A stretch of DNA of 21,598 nt, taken from contig JAEFDA010000086.1 in the NCBI GenBank assembly GCA_016126025.1, forward strand, positions 1 through 21,598, written 5' to 3'. This document shows positions 7,268 through 15,904 of the stretch, piece by piece. Position 1 is the first letter of the stretch. Each line of letters begins with the position of its first letter. The notes below the pieces were generated by a model. It ran no database searches and was not told where the DNA came from. It worked only from the letters and a program-made list of their open reading frames with translations. The position numbers and the translations under genes are program-made. This stretch comes from Nitrososphaerota archaeon (GTDB taxonomy: Archaea > Thermoproteota > Nitrososphaeria > Nitrososphaerales > Nitrosopumilaceae).

Positions 7268-8107
7268 CTAGAATCTCGGCACCAGACTCAGCCGGGATCT
7301 CGCCGATACTGCCACTATGGACACGATGGCCACGGCCAGAATCAGCGCCGCCATGACACCGAACTCTGGAACCACCAAGCCGTCCTGAATGCCCACTGCC
7401 ACAGACGTCTCGTACCCGCCCTGGTGGGCGGTCACCGTATACTCTCCGTCCTGCGACCAGAGTGGGCCGCCAATCATGATCTCGTGGGAGAAGAGTCCCT
7501 CCATATCTGGTCGAACCTGATCCGTGGATATTACGTTGCCGTTGGGAGCCGTGATCTTGACTGTGATGTGCAAGTTGGTTATGTCAGTCTGGCCATTTAT
7601 GGTAATCGTGTCGGATCCCTCCATGGCATCGGCAAAGAGGACTAGCTCGCCGCCGGCGAAGAGCTCGGTCCCCACCAAGCTTACGGCCCTCTCAAAGTTG
7701 GACTCCACGGCCAGTGTGTCCATAACCGCGCCGTCCATGACGTTCACCTGCACCTCAAGGTTGTACAGGTCAGCCACACCCTGCCGGGCCTCTATTGTGT
7801 AGAGCCCGTTCTCGGTCAGGGCGCTGACGTCTATCGAGGTGGCAAACGACCCGTCCGCGGCGGGGGTAACCTGATCCGCCTTCACCAGATTATTGGAGGG
7901 GGACAGGATTCGGAATATCACGTCCTCGCTGCGTATGGTGTGGCCGGATATGGAGACGATCGGTGAATCCTCCTCGGCAACCGCAACGAGTTCCATGCCC
8001 TCGGGAGGCATGAACGACTCCGCCCCAACACTCGTCGGAACGGACACGGCGCCCAGCGCCAAGACGGCCGCCAGTGCCACTGCAATGGTTGAGCGTCGCA
8101 TACTCAT
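7268..8107 (-). CDS. PEFG-CTERM secreted surface protein 3
   Basis: Exported protein of 279 residues. A basic N-terminus (MSMRRST) and signal peptide (to about Ala29) are followed by two copies of the beta domain seen once in the other PEFG proteins. The first copy is about 48-125 (ISGHTI, ILSPSNNLVKADQV, GLYTIEARQ) and the second about 165-240 (TITINGQT, ITAPNGNVISTDQV, GEYTVTAHQ). The second domain type with ITLPR and FPGGAE is missing. PEFG is at 247-250, then a helix and ARSRLSLVPRF; from PEFG onward the tail is identical to that of the 15905-16714 protein. The start is ATG 8107, 28 bases after an AT-rich box; an upstream TTG at 8116 is less likely. Its promoter lies right behind the rpoA stop. 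Confidence 0.87.
   Translation of the reverse strand: MSMRRSTIAVALAAVLALGAVSVPTSVGAESFMPPEGMELVAVAEEDSPIVSISGHTIRSEDVIFRILSPSNNLVKADQVTPAADGSFATSIDVSALTENGLYTIEARQGVADLYNLEVQVNVMDGAVMDTLAVESNFERAVSLVGTELFAGGELVLFADAMEGSDTITINGQTDITNLHITVKITAPNGNVISTDQVRPDMEGLFSHEIMIGGPLWSQDGEYTVTAHQGGYETSVAVGIQDGLVVPEFGVMAALILAVAIVSIVAVSARSRLSLVPRF
7311..7357 (-). repeat. 47-bp exact repeat coding the PEFG-CTERM helix, copy 1
   Basis: This stretch is the reverse complement of 16625-16671 without a mismatch. It encodes the hydrophobic helix after PEFG. Synonymous differences occur on both sides, so identity at DNA level is limited to this block. Confidence 0.85.
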
Positions 8108-8130
8108 TATGACCAACTCATCCCTCCCGT

Positions 8131-8139
8131 ATTATTTAT
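8131..8139 (-). promoter_or_regulatory. TATA box of PEFG protein 3
   Basis: The minus strand reads ATAAATAAT, centred 28 bases before ATG 8107, in the short gap behind the rpoA stop codon. Confidence 0.6.
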
Positions 8140-8142
8140 GTA

Positions 8143-11100
8143 TTATTCCGAACGGTCGCGCCTTTTGCTGGACTGCATGTACAGGTCCACCGTGCCACTG
8201 CCTATGGGGATGTTGCTTCCCACTATGACGTTCTCGGTTACGCCCTTGAGCTGCTCGGTCTCCCCGGCCAGGGCGGCGTGCGCTATGGTGGGGACCGTGA
8301 TCTCAAAGGCTGCCCGGGCCAGCACGCTGTCCTTGGTGCCGGCCACCCCGTGCCGGCCGATCTGCTGCATGTGGCCCCGGGAGCACATAAGGTCGGCCAC
8401 CAGCATTATGTACCGCACGTCGACCTCCAGTCCCTGATCCTCCAGTGTGGTGGTGAGCTCCCGTATGAGCGAGTTTCGGGCCGCCTCTATTCCCAGCGTC
8501 TCGGCTATCTCGAATACGTTGTTGGTGCGGACGTTCTTCTTGTCTATGCCCGGCACCTCCAGTATCTTGGAGAGGTTGGATCCGGTGGTCTGGATGCTCC
8601 ACTGGCCGCCCTGCTGCACCACGGTGACCCGGGCCACGTCCGGAACCCCCTTGACGGTAGTGTTGAGGACCTTGTTGCGGATGGTAATCACCGCCGACGA
8701 GTCCGTCTCGGCGACCAGCCGGAGCAGCAGCTGCATCTCGCCTACCTCGGTCTTGAACTTCTTGTTGGACGAGAGCGCCGAGGCCACCCCCTCGACGGTC
8801 ACACCCCTCTCCCTCATGCGGGACTCCCTGAAGGAGAGGCGAATCCACGAGGAGTAGTCGGTCTCGCTGTCCATCACCAGATGTGATATCTTGGTCTGCC
8901 GGACGTTGTTGGCCACCTCAATGGCCTTCTCCCTGGAGGCGGACATCTCCTCGTTTAGGTATATGTCCATGGTGGGGGTGTCGGGTTTCTTGCGGGCGTC
9001 CACCAGCTCGATCAGCCGGGGCAGTCCCAGAGTGACGTTGCGCTCCTGTATTCCGGCAAAGTGGAACGTGCGGAGCGTCATCTGAGTCCCCGGCTCGCCT
9101 ATGGACTGGGCCGTCACTATCCCCACCGCCTGCCCGGGCTCCACCTTGGCACGGTTGTACAGGTCCAGCACCTGGCGGCAGACGCGCTCGGTGCCCGTCT
9201 TGGAGAGGGCCGAGACCAGCATCGCCTGGCAGACCGAGTCCTTCAGACGGGGGTTGAACGTTCCGGTGTACTGGTCCAGTATCTCGGATATCTGCGGCTC
9301 GGTGGCCGGCTCGCCAGAGTCCACCATCTTCTGCGACTCTATCTTGCGTTCGATGTTGAACGCCTCGCCGTGGTCGCTCTTTGCCACGTCGATGCCGTCC
9401 TCCCCGTACAGGAACTGGATGATGTGCCCGTGGGGATCCCTCACGGTCCCGTCATACTCCAGCCGGATGTGCTCCAAGGCGTTGATGAGCCGCCTCTGCA
9501 TATAGCCGCTCTGCTGCGTGCGGACGGCCGTGTCCACCAGCCCCTCCCGGCCACCCATGGCGTGGAAGAAGAACTCCAGCGTCGAGAGCCCGTCACGGTA
9601 GTTGGCCTTTACGAAGCCGTGGGCGTCGGGATTCTCGTCCTTCTCTAGAAAGTGCGGCAGGGCGCGGTTGCTGTAGCCTACGGCGAGGCGGTGGCCCCGG
9701 CGCGACTGCTGGCCCAGAGCCCCGGCCATCTGGCCTATGTTCAGGGATGAGCCCCTCGCCCCGGTGGTGGCCATGATGCGGGCCGGGTTGGTCTCGGCCA
9801 TGGCCCGGTCGGCGGCCGTTCCGGATTGATCCCGTGCCCTGGACAGCACGCTTACTATTTGCGCCTCCAGCGACTCGTCCTCGGACATCCCCCGGCTGGC
9901 CCTGAACCTTCCCTGCTTCTTGTCCAGTAACAAGGAGGACACCTCTCCGTACGACTTTTCTATGTCGTCCAGTATTCCGCTGCGCCTCTCCCGGGGGATC
10001 TCCAGGTCGCCGTACCCGTAACTGAACCCGTAGTGGGTGATGAACTGCTTTACGATAATCAGTATGGAGTTGAGGAACCTCTTGGCCGTCTCGTTGTCGT
10101 AGTCCTTGGCCAGCCGGTGCAGGACGCTCTCGGGCTCCTCGGCGCCTATGGCCGACTTGTCTATCACCCCTTCCATGAGCTGGCCGTTCTTGATCACAAT
10201 GTCCTTCTCCCTGCCGCTTGTCCCCTTGGACCATTTGGAGGTCATGGTGTAGTTGAAGTCGTCGGGCAGGAACAGCGAGAAGAGCTGCTTGCCGGTATAG
10301 GCCGGACCGCTGGGCCCGGTGGCGGCCGGCGCCGGCATGCTGCCCGAATAGCCGCCCAGCATGGCCAAGTTGGCAAAGTCGTTACTCTCCAGCAGGGTGT
10401 CGTCTTTGGTCAGCAGGTACGCGCCGGTCACAAAGTCCCTCAGGCCGCCGATGATGGGACCGCCGTACCGGGGGGATATGAGCTGGTCCTGGACACGCAT
10501 AAGCAGGATGGCTTCGGCCCGGGCCTCCTCGCTCTGCGGCACGTGCAGGTTCATCTCGTCGCCGTCAAAGTCGGCGTTGTAGGGAGGGCAGACAGACGGG
10601 TGCAGGCGGAACGTCCTGCCCGGAAGCACCTTGACATAGTGGGCCATTATCGACATCTGGTGGAGTGAAGGCTGCCGGTTGAACATCACTATGTCCCCGT
10701 CGGTCAGGTGCCGTTCCACCAGAAAGCCCACCTCCAAGCTCTCGGCTATGGCGGTGCGGTCCTCGACAAAGTCCAGCCGTATCTTTACGCCGTCGGGTCT
10801 CATGATGTAGTTTACGCCGGGGTACGTGTTGGGGCCGTTTACCACCAGCCGCTTGATATCCTCTATGTTCCATTCGGTTATGATCTCGGGAATGGTGAGC
10901 TTGACGGCCACCGACTCGGGCACGCCCACCTCTGAGAGGTCCAGGTTGGGATCTGGGGATATCACCGTGCGGCTGGAAAAGTCCACCCTCTTGCCGGAGA
11001 GGGACCCCCGGAACCGGCCCTCCTTGCCCTTGAGCCGCTGGGTGAGCGTCTTGAGCGGGCGGCCGGAGCGGTGGTGGGCCTGGGGTATGCCGGACACCTC

Positions 11101-11946
11101 GTTGTCAAAATAGGTGGTGCAGTGATACTGGAGCAAGTCCACCAAATCCTGCAGTATCAGTGGGGGCGTACCTGACTCCCGGCTCTCCTTGAGCCGCTGA
11201 TTCACCCGGATTATGTCCACCATCTTGTGGGTGAGGTCGTCCTCGGAACGGATGCCCGTCTCAAGTATTATGGAGGGGCGCACCGTGACGGGGGGAACCG
11301 GGAGGGCCTGCAGTATGAACCACTCCGGGCGGGCCGTATCGGGGTCATACCCCAGCAGTTTCAGGTCGTCGTCTATAATCTGGGAGAAGCGGTTGCGTAT
11401 GTTTATGGGCTGCAGCCGGTACTCCTCGCCGTCGGCCTTCTCCACGAACGTGGTCGGCTTTGTGAATATGAGGTCGTACTGATTCTTGCCGCAGTGGGGG
11501 CAGTCCTTGGCCTTGCGGGCCTTCTCGATTATCTGCTCTGGGATGCGCTTCCGCGACACGATAGCGTAGGCGGCCTCCTTGTTGCGTATGCGCAGAAAGT
11601 CGTCCAGCAGCTCCTGGGGGACCTTGAGCCGGGAGCACGAGCGGCAGGTCGACTGGAGTAGTTTGTGTATGTTGTCTATGAAGGCGATGTGCATGACCGG
11701 CTCGGCCAGTTCGATGTGGCCGAAATGCCCGGGGCAGCGGGCCGTCGTGTTCCCGCACGTCAGGCATGTCTGTCCGGGTTCCAGCACGCCCAAGTGCCCG
11801 TCCATCAACCCGCCGTGCACCGGGGTGCCCTCTTCGTTGTAGGTCTCCGGGGCGGTGATCTCGGCCACCGAGTACTTGCGGATCTCGGTGGGCGACCAGA
11901 CCGAGAACCGTATGCCGTCTATGGATTTTATGGTCTGCACCGACAT
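8143..11946 (-). CDS. rpoA: DNA-directed RNA polymerase subunit A, unsplit (A' + A'')
   Basis: Largest subunit of the archaeal RNA polymerase, 1267 residues in one chain. The N-terminal zinc site CLTCG...CPGHFGH (Cys61, Cys64, Cys71, His74) is followed by a second cysteine set CRSC (101-104) with CPHC further on. The catalytic loop NADFDGDEMN begins at Asn457 and its three Asp (459, 461, 463) hold the active-site magnesium. The A'' part follows without interruption, with GEPGTQMTLRTFHFAG in the trigger-loop region and a C-terminal segment ending GSGTVDLYMQSSKRRDRSE. Most archaea split this subunit into rpoA1 and rpoA2; an unsplit form is a thaumarchaeal trait. It starts three bases after the rpoB stop, with GAAGGTG six bases before the ATG. 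No T-run follows its stop; the next gene's promoter comes at once. Confidence 0.97.
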   Translation of the reverse strand: MSVQTIKSIDGIRFSVWSPTEIRKYSVAEITAPETYNEEGTPVHGGLMDGHLGVLEPGQTCLTCGNTTARCPGHFGHIELAEPVMHIAFIDNIHKLLQSTCRSCSRLKVPQELLDDFLRIRNKEAAYAIVSRKRIPEQIIEKARKAKDCPHCGKNQYDLIFTKPTTFVEKADGEEYRLQPINIRNRFSQIIDDDLKLLGYDPDTARPEWFILQALPVPPVTVRPSIILETGIRSEDDLTHKMVDIIRVNQRLKESRESGTPPLILQDLVDLLQYHCTTYFDNEVSGIPQAHHRSGRPLKTLTQRLKGKEGRFRGSLSGKRVDFSSRTVISPDPNLDLSEVGVPESVAVKLTIPEIITEWNIEDIKRLVVNGPNTYPGVNYIMRPDGVKIRLDFVEDRTAIAESLEVGFLVERHLTDGDIVMFNRQPSLHQMSIMAHYVKVLPGRTFRLHPSVCPPYNADFDGDEMNLHVPQSEEARAEAILLMRVQDQLISPRYGGPIIGGLRDFVTGAYLLTKDDTLLESNDFANLAMLGGYSGSMPAPAATGPSGPAYTGKQLFSLFLPDDFNYTMTSKWSKGTSGREKDIVIKNGQLMEGVIDKSAIGAEEPESVLHRLAKDYDNETAKRFLNSILIIVKQFITHYGFSYGYGDLEIPRERRSGILDDIEKSYGEVSSLLLDKKQGRFRASRGMSEDESLEAQIVSVLSRARDQSGTAADRAMAETNPARIMATTGARGSSLNIGQMAGALGQQSRRGHRLAVGYSNRALPHFLEKDENPDAHGFVKANYRDGLSTLEFFFHAMGGREGLVDTAVRTQQSGYMQRRLINALEHIRLEYDGTVRDPHGHIIQFLYGEDGIDVAKSDHGEAFNIERKIESQKMVDSGEPATEPQISEILDQYTGTFNPRLKDSVCQAMLVSALSKTGTERVCRQVLDLYNRAKVEPGQAVGIVTAQSIGEPGTQMTLRTFHFAGIQERNVTLGLPRLIELVDARKKPDTPTMDIYLNEEMSASREKAIEVANNVRQTKISHLVMDSETDYSSWIRLSFRESRMRERGVTVEGVASALSSNKKFKTEVGEMQLLLRLVAETDSSAVITIRNKVLNTTVKGVPDVARVTVVQQGGQWSIQTTGSNLSKILEVPGIDKKNVRTNNVFEIAETLGIEAARNSLIRELTTTLEDQGLEVDVRYIMLVADLMCSRGHMQQIGRHGVAGTKDSVLARAAFEITVPTIAHAALAGETEQLKGVTENVIVGSNIPIGSGTVDLYMQSSKRRDRSE

Positions 11947-11949
11947 GCG

Positions 11950-14900
11950 CTACACCTTCTCCCGAATCTGCAGCCTGGGGGCCACGTTGAGGCTCTGCAT
12001 CTCCTGGAGTAGCAGCTTGAAGGCGTACGCGACAGACACCGACGACACCCGGGCCTTGTCCCCGCACACCCGGCATACGTACCGGTTCTGCTTCATGTCT
12101 TGGTATGCCACCAGCCCGCACCTCTCGCACACAAATATGTCCGACTTGTCCGACTCGTCCAAGAGGCGGTCCTTGAGTATCATCGAGGCGCCGTACGCTA
12201 TGAGGCAGTCGCGTTCCATCTCGCCGAACCTCAGGCCGCCTCCCCGCGCCCTGCCCTCGGTGGGCTGCTTGGTGAGCATCTGTACCTGCCCCCGCGCCCG
12301 GGCGTGTATCTTGTCTGCCACCATGTGGTGGAGTTTCTGGTAGTACACCACCCCGATGAAGACCTCCACGGGGAACGTCTTGCCGGTACGGCCGTCATAC
12401 ATCACCTCCTTTCCGGAGTAGTCGAACCCGGCATCTTGCATTGCCTGGCGCACCTCCTCCATCTTCTCCCCCACAAAGGCCGAGCCGTCAAACTTCTTGC
12501 CCCGTTGGGCGGCGGCCTTGCCGCATATGGACTCCATGAACATCCCCACCGTCATCCTGGATGGGAATGCGTGGGGATTGATCAGTATGTCGGGGGATAC
12601 GCCGTCGGCTGTATACGGCAGGTCCTCGCTCTTGGCCAGCACGCCCAGCACCCCCTTCTGGCCGTGCCTGGACGCGAACTTGTCGCCGATCTCCGGCACC
12701 CGCATGTCCCGCACCCGGATCTTGAACATCTTGCCGCCCTCGCTGGACTGGGTCATCACCACCGTGTCCACAAAGCCGTTCTCCGACGGCCGGACTCCGA
12801 TGGATGTGTCCCGGCGCTCAAGCCCCATGGTCTCGGCCTCCCGGAACTCCTGGGTGTACCGCGGCGGGCTGGTCTTGCCGATCAGGATGTTGCCACCCTC
12901 CACCCTGGCTTCCGACTCCACGGCCCCGTCCTCCTCCAGCAGGGTATACGCCCGGTCCCCCTTGTAGCCCCGTATCCGGTCGTCGGCGTTGGGAACCTCG
13001 AACCTGTCCCGCTCGCCGCCCGGATACTGCTTGGACTCGGCATCGTATATGCGGAAGAAGAATGTCCTTCCAAGCCCCCGGTCGACCGAGGCCTTGCTGA
13101 CCACTATGGCGTCCTCTATGTTGTATCCGTCAAAGGGCAGCACGGCCACCACGCAGTTCTGGCCCGCCGGCCGGTCTTCCAGCTTCAGCAGGTCCATCGC
13201 CCGGGTGTTCACTATGGGGACCTGCGGGTACAGCATTATGTGCTGGCGGACGTACGTGCTGGTATTCATCATGGGCGTGGAGAATCCCAGGCTCTGCTTG
13301 GCCATGGCCGAGCCGTACGTATTACGGGGGGACTGGTTGTGTTCCGGATACGGAATGGTAGAGGCTCCCGCGCCCAGAATGGCGGGCGGGAATATCTCCA
13401 GGTGCGTATACGCCCGCTCGCCCTGGATATCCAGATCCTTCTGGTCCATGGCGATGTAGGCGTTCTCTTCCTCGTTGGCGTCCACCAACTCTATCATTCC
13501 TCCGCCCATAGCATCCCGCCAAGTCAGGGCGCCCTGCATGATCATCTCCAGCATGGTATCGGCGAGCTGCGGCTTGCCATCCTTCACCAGTATGAGGGGG
13601 CGCAGTACGCGGCCGGCATTGCAGTTCACGTACAGGCGGTTGGCCGCCCCGGCATTCTCGGACGGATGGTACGATATCCCGATGTGGTGGTGTATCTTGG
13701 TCTCCCGGCGCAGCCCCCGCAGCCGGGTCGCCAGTTCCTCGCCGTCTCCGTAGTACCCTATGAGCTTGCCGTCCACGAAGACGCGGGTGCCGTCGCGTCT
13801 CAGATCCCGGGCCTCGTCAAAGTGGAGGGCGCCCAGTTCGTACAGCTTCTCGATTATCTCCGCGGCGGAGGCCCCCACCGATATCACAGCCGAGAGGGCC
13901 AAGTTCTTGACCAAGCCGCAGTTGGAGCCCTCGGGCGTCTCACTGGGGCATATGCGCCCAAAGTGCGTGGAGTGCAGATCCCGGGCCTCGTAGTTTGGCT
14001 GGGTGCGGCTGAGTGGGGACTGAATACGTCGCAGATGGCTTATGGTGGAGAGGTAGTTGGTGCGGTCCAGCAGCTGGGTGACGCCGACGCGGCCCCGGCC
14101 CCAGTTGCCGGTGGCTATGGCGTTGTTCAGCTTGTCGGTTATTATGCCCGGCCGGATGGCCGCAGCGACTGCGTTTATGCCCCGCTTCTGTCCCGACCGC
14201 TCCAGCTGGTACTTCATGTCCCGGATGAGATTCTTGAACGAGGTCCGGAATATCTCCGAGAGGAGGTGGCCGGCAAACTTGATCACCTTGTTGCCGTAGT
14301 GGTCCTTGTCGTCGGGAATTATCCAGCCGTTCCTCAGCTCCAGCAGCTTGCAGGTGGCCTCGCCCAGAAACTGTGCCTTCTCCCGGCGGTTCTCGGGGCT
14401 CTTGCCCAAGTGTGGCAGGAGGTTCCAGTCCAGCAACGTCTCGGCGCGCTTTATCTGGAATTCCTCCAGCATGCCCGGCGCTATCCTCTTGCTGATGTAT
14501 ACGATGGCGTCCTTGGCCGTCTGGACGTCGCTGGCCTTCTCAAAGGAGGCCTCCAGCTTGTCCTGTATGTCGTCCACCATGGAGACGGTGTCGGCGATCT
14601 CCTGATCCGACTCCAGCCCCAGCGCCCGCATCAGTATTACTATGGGTATGTCCACCGGCGTGCTGGGCATCTTGGAGAGTATCAGCCCGTCGTTCTTCAT
14701 GATCAGCTCCAGCTTGGCCCGGAACCCGGTCACCGAGGAGTACACCTTGGCCTTGTACACAGGACTTCCGCTGGCCATCTCCTTGTCCACCATTATCTTG
14801 TTGTACGAGAGGTCCTCCAAGCCCACTATGACCCGCTCAGAACCGTTTATGATGAAGTAGCCGCCCGGATCCAGGACGTCCTCGCCCTGGCCCACGAGCT

Positions 14901-15306
14901 TCTCCGGGGATAGGTTGTACAGGATGCACTTGTTGGACTTTACCATGATGGGCATGTCCCCGATATGGACGAACTTGCCCTCCAGCACCTTACCCTCCTC
15001 CACCACGTTGGCCTCCAGCATTATGGGGGCCGCGTACGAGACGTTCCGGAGCCGGGCTTCGCCGGGGGTTATGTGGGTGATGGAGCCGTCCAGCTCCATC
15101 ATCCGTGGCTGCTCCAGCCTGATACGCCCCATCTGTATACGGTACGGGTACTCGGTGTTCTCAATCTCCACCTGCCCCACGTCGTCTATTATGCCCTGCA
15201 GCTCCTTCTCCAGAAACTCGTTGAACGAGTTGAGGTGCTGCCGGGCTATCCCGTCCCTCTTGAGGACGTCCCGTATTACGGGCCACCACTTTGACGTCTC
15301 GCTCAT
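11950..15306 (-). CDS. rpoB: DNA-directed RNA polymerase subunit B, unsplit
   Basis: Second-largest polymerase subunit, 1118 residues in one chain, unlike methanogens with B' and B''. It shows the fork-loop region with GRICPSETPEGSNCGLVKNLAL, FDGYNIEDA, and the conserved GDKFASRHGQKG (about 874-885) next to the active site. The C-terminal zinc ribbon has Cys1060, Cys1063, Cys1078 and Cys1081. Its ATG overlaps the rpoH stop (ATGA, 15303-15306). A GGAGGT sequence abuts the ATG with no spacer, so translation probably depends on coupling to rpoH termination instead of a normally spaced ribosome-binding site. rpoA follows after three bases, so rpoH-rpoB-rpoA is one operon. Confidence 0.97.
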   Translation of the reverse strand: MSETSKWWPVIRDVLKRDGIARQHLNSFNEFLEKELQGIIDDVGQVEIENTEYPYRIQMGRIRLEQPRMMELDGSITHITPGEARLRNVSYAAPIMLEANVVEEGKVLEGKFVHIGDMPIMVKSNKCILYNLSPEKLVGQGEDVLDPGGYFIINGSERVIVGLEDLSYNKIMVDKEMASGSPVYKAKVYSSVTGFRAKLELIMKNDGLILSKMPSTPVDIPIVILMRALGLESDQEIADTVSMVDDIQDKLEASFEKASDVQTAKDAIVYISKRIAPGMLEEFQIKRAETLLDWNLLPHLGKSPENRREKAQFLGEATCKLLELRNGWIIPDDKDHYGNKVIKFAGHLLSEIFRTSFKNLIRDMKYQLERSGQKRGINAVAAAIRPGIITDKLNNAIATGNWGRGRVGVTQLLDRTNYLSTISHLRRIQSPLSRTQPNYEARDLHSTHFGRICPSETPEGSNCGLVKNLALSAVISVGASAAEIIEKLYELGALHFDEARDLRRDGTRVFVDGKLIGYYGDGEELATRLRGLRRETKIHHHIGISYHPSENAGAANRLYVNCNAGRVLRPLILVKDGKPQLADTMLEMIMQGALTWRDAMGGGMIELVDANEEENAYIAMDQKDLDIQGERAYTHLEIFPPAILGAGASTIPYPEHNQSPRNTYGSAMAKQSLGFSTPMMNTSTYVRQHIMLYPQVPIVNTRAMDLLKLEDRPAGQNCVVAVLPFDGYNIEDAIVVSKASVDRGLGRTFFFRIYDAESKQYPGGERDRFEVPNADDRIRGYKGDRAYTLLEEDGAVESEARVEGGNILIGKTSPPRYTQEFREAETMGLERRDTSIGVRPSENGFVDTVVMTQSSEGGKMFKIRVRDMRVPEIGDKFASRHGQKGVLGVLAKSEDLPYTADGVSPDILINPHAFPSRMTVGMFMESICGKAAAQRGKKFDGSAFVGEKMEEVRQAMQDAGFDYSGKEVMYDGRTGKTFPVEVFIGVVYYQKLHHMVADKIHARARGQVQMLTKQPTEGRARGGGLRFGEMERDCLIAYGASMILKDRLLDESDKSDIFVCERCGLVAYQDMKQNRYVCRVCGDKARVSSVSVAYAFKLLLQEMQSLNVAPRLQIREKV

Positions 15307-15551
15307 ACCTCCACCACATACCTGTAGTATATGCTCTCGCCCGCCGTGGGACTGTGTCGGTGTATCTTGATCATATCCCCCGGCCGCACGCCCAGTCCCA
15401 CGATGGCAGGATCCGTGACGAAGATGAGCGGCATCTCGGTGGGGGTGCAGTTGTACTTCTTGAGCACCTTCTCGGCCTCCTCCTTGGAGATTATCTCGTG
15501 CCGGGGCACGTAGAGGTGGTCTGGCACCAGCACCTTCTTTTTAGCTGCCAT
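15303..15551 (-). CDS. rpoH: DNA-directed RNA polymerase subunit H (RPB5 C-terminal domain)
   Basis: Small polymerase subunit of 82 residues corresponding to the C-terminal domain of eukaryotic RPB5. The family pattern is clear: HLYVPRHEIISKEEAEKVL, then FVTDPAIVGLGVRPGDMIKI and HRHSPTAGES with YYRYVV. I prefer ATG 15551 (MAAKKK) over an upstream in-frame TTG at 15557. A GGGGGTGG ribosome-binding-like sequence precedes it, and the nearest TATA box is about 55 bases away. Unlike most genes here, this operon therefore has a short leader of about 28 bases. It is the first gene of rpoH-rpoB-rpoA. Confidence 0.93.
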   Translation of the reverse strand: MAAKKKVLVPDHLYVPRHEIISKEEAEKVLKKYNCTPTEMPLIFVTDPAIVGLGVRPGDMIKIHRHSPTAGESIYYRYVVEV

Positions 15552-15601
15552 ATACAACCACCCCCAAAATCCCCAAATCGAGATTTGACCCCCCGCTGCA
15601 C

Positions 15602-15610
15602 TAATATATA
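15602..15610 (-). promoter_or_regulatory. TATA box of the rpoH-rpoB-rpoA operon
   Basis: An uninterrupted A/T run (TAATATATA on the plus strand, 15602-15610). The predicted start is near 15579, giving a leader of about 28 bases with a G-rich ribosome-binding-like site before ATG 15551. Confidence 0.55.
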
Positions 15611-15679
15611 TGTAGCAGGGTGGCTAGCGCGTAAAAGCTTATGCTCAGCACATATATCTGCCGGTTTTCGCCGGCCTGC

Positions 15680-15844
15680 TTGGCATGATCCGCATGGTCT
15701 GCCATCGGGAGGAACTTCCAACGTAGAGACGCTGCGTCCGGCGTGCCCGCACGTGCCCAGCACATTTAGCGAATGCCCACAACATGGGCGCCCCGCAGAG
15801 ATACGCTGGAACGCCGGCCCCGCCGGGCTTGTTTATTTTTTTTG
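15680..15844 (+). ncRNA. Possible small RNA between rpoH and PEFG protein 4
   Basis: No protein gene fills 15552-15904. On the plus strand ATATAT at 15652-15657 could be a TATA box, giving a start near 15680. A GC-rich hairpin with stem 15814-15818/15822-15826 and loop CCC is followed by a T-rich tract (15829-15843) containing eight T in a row, a strong terminator. A 5-bp hairpin (15660-15664/15671-15675) lies near the predicted start. A transcript of about 160 bases would fit. I see no SRP RNA or RNase P RNA signature and only tiny open frames. Promoter and terminator could also belong to nothing; this is a candidate only. Confidence 0.25.
15814..15843 (+). terminator. GC hairpin plus T-tract
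   Basis: Stem CCGGC/GCCGG with a 3-base loop, then TT, G, TTT, A and eight T. It lies upstream of the TATA box of the 15905 gene, so it would end a plus-strand transcript coming from 15650-15810 or insulate the downstream gene. Confidence 0.45.
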
Positions 15845-15874
15845 AGCGCCGGACCGGGCAAACTTGTCAACGCC

Positions 15875-15884
15875 TTTAAATAAA
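15875..15884 (+). promoter_or_regulatory. TATA box of PEFG protein 4
   Basis: TTTAAATAAA, with its TTTAAAT core centred 27 bases before ATG 15905; leaderless spacing. Confidence 0.65.
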
Positions 15885-15904
15885 CTTCTACGGTCGATAC
15901 TCCA

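Noticed and set aside
8116..8116. TTG 8116 as the start of PEFG protein 3; likewise ATG 2299 for larC, ATG 1741 for mdh, TTG 15557 for rpoH and TTG 19971 for the flavoprotein
   Set aside because: For larC, mdh, the flavoprotein and PEFG protein 3 the A/T box spacing and family N-termini favour the shorter starts. For rpoH an ATG with a ribosome-binding-like site is six bases downstream.
12100..14913. A 937-codon open frame antisense to rpoB, and similar long antisense frames such as 3951-5396 and 2160-2966
   Set aside because: They mirror rpoB, the larE-desulfurase pair and larC. GC-rich coding DNA keeps antisense frames open. Their translations are low-complexity and show no domains.
15680..15844. 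SRP RNA or RNase P RNA
   Set aside because: The interval is shorter than both archaeal RNAs and lacks the SRP helix 8 and RNase P core motifs I would expect.
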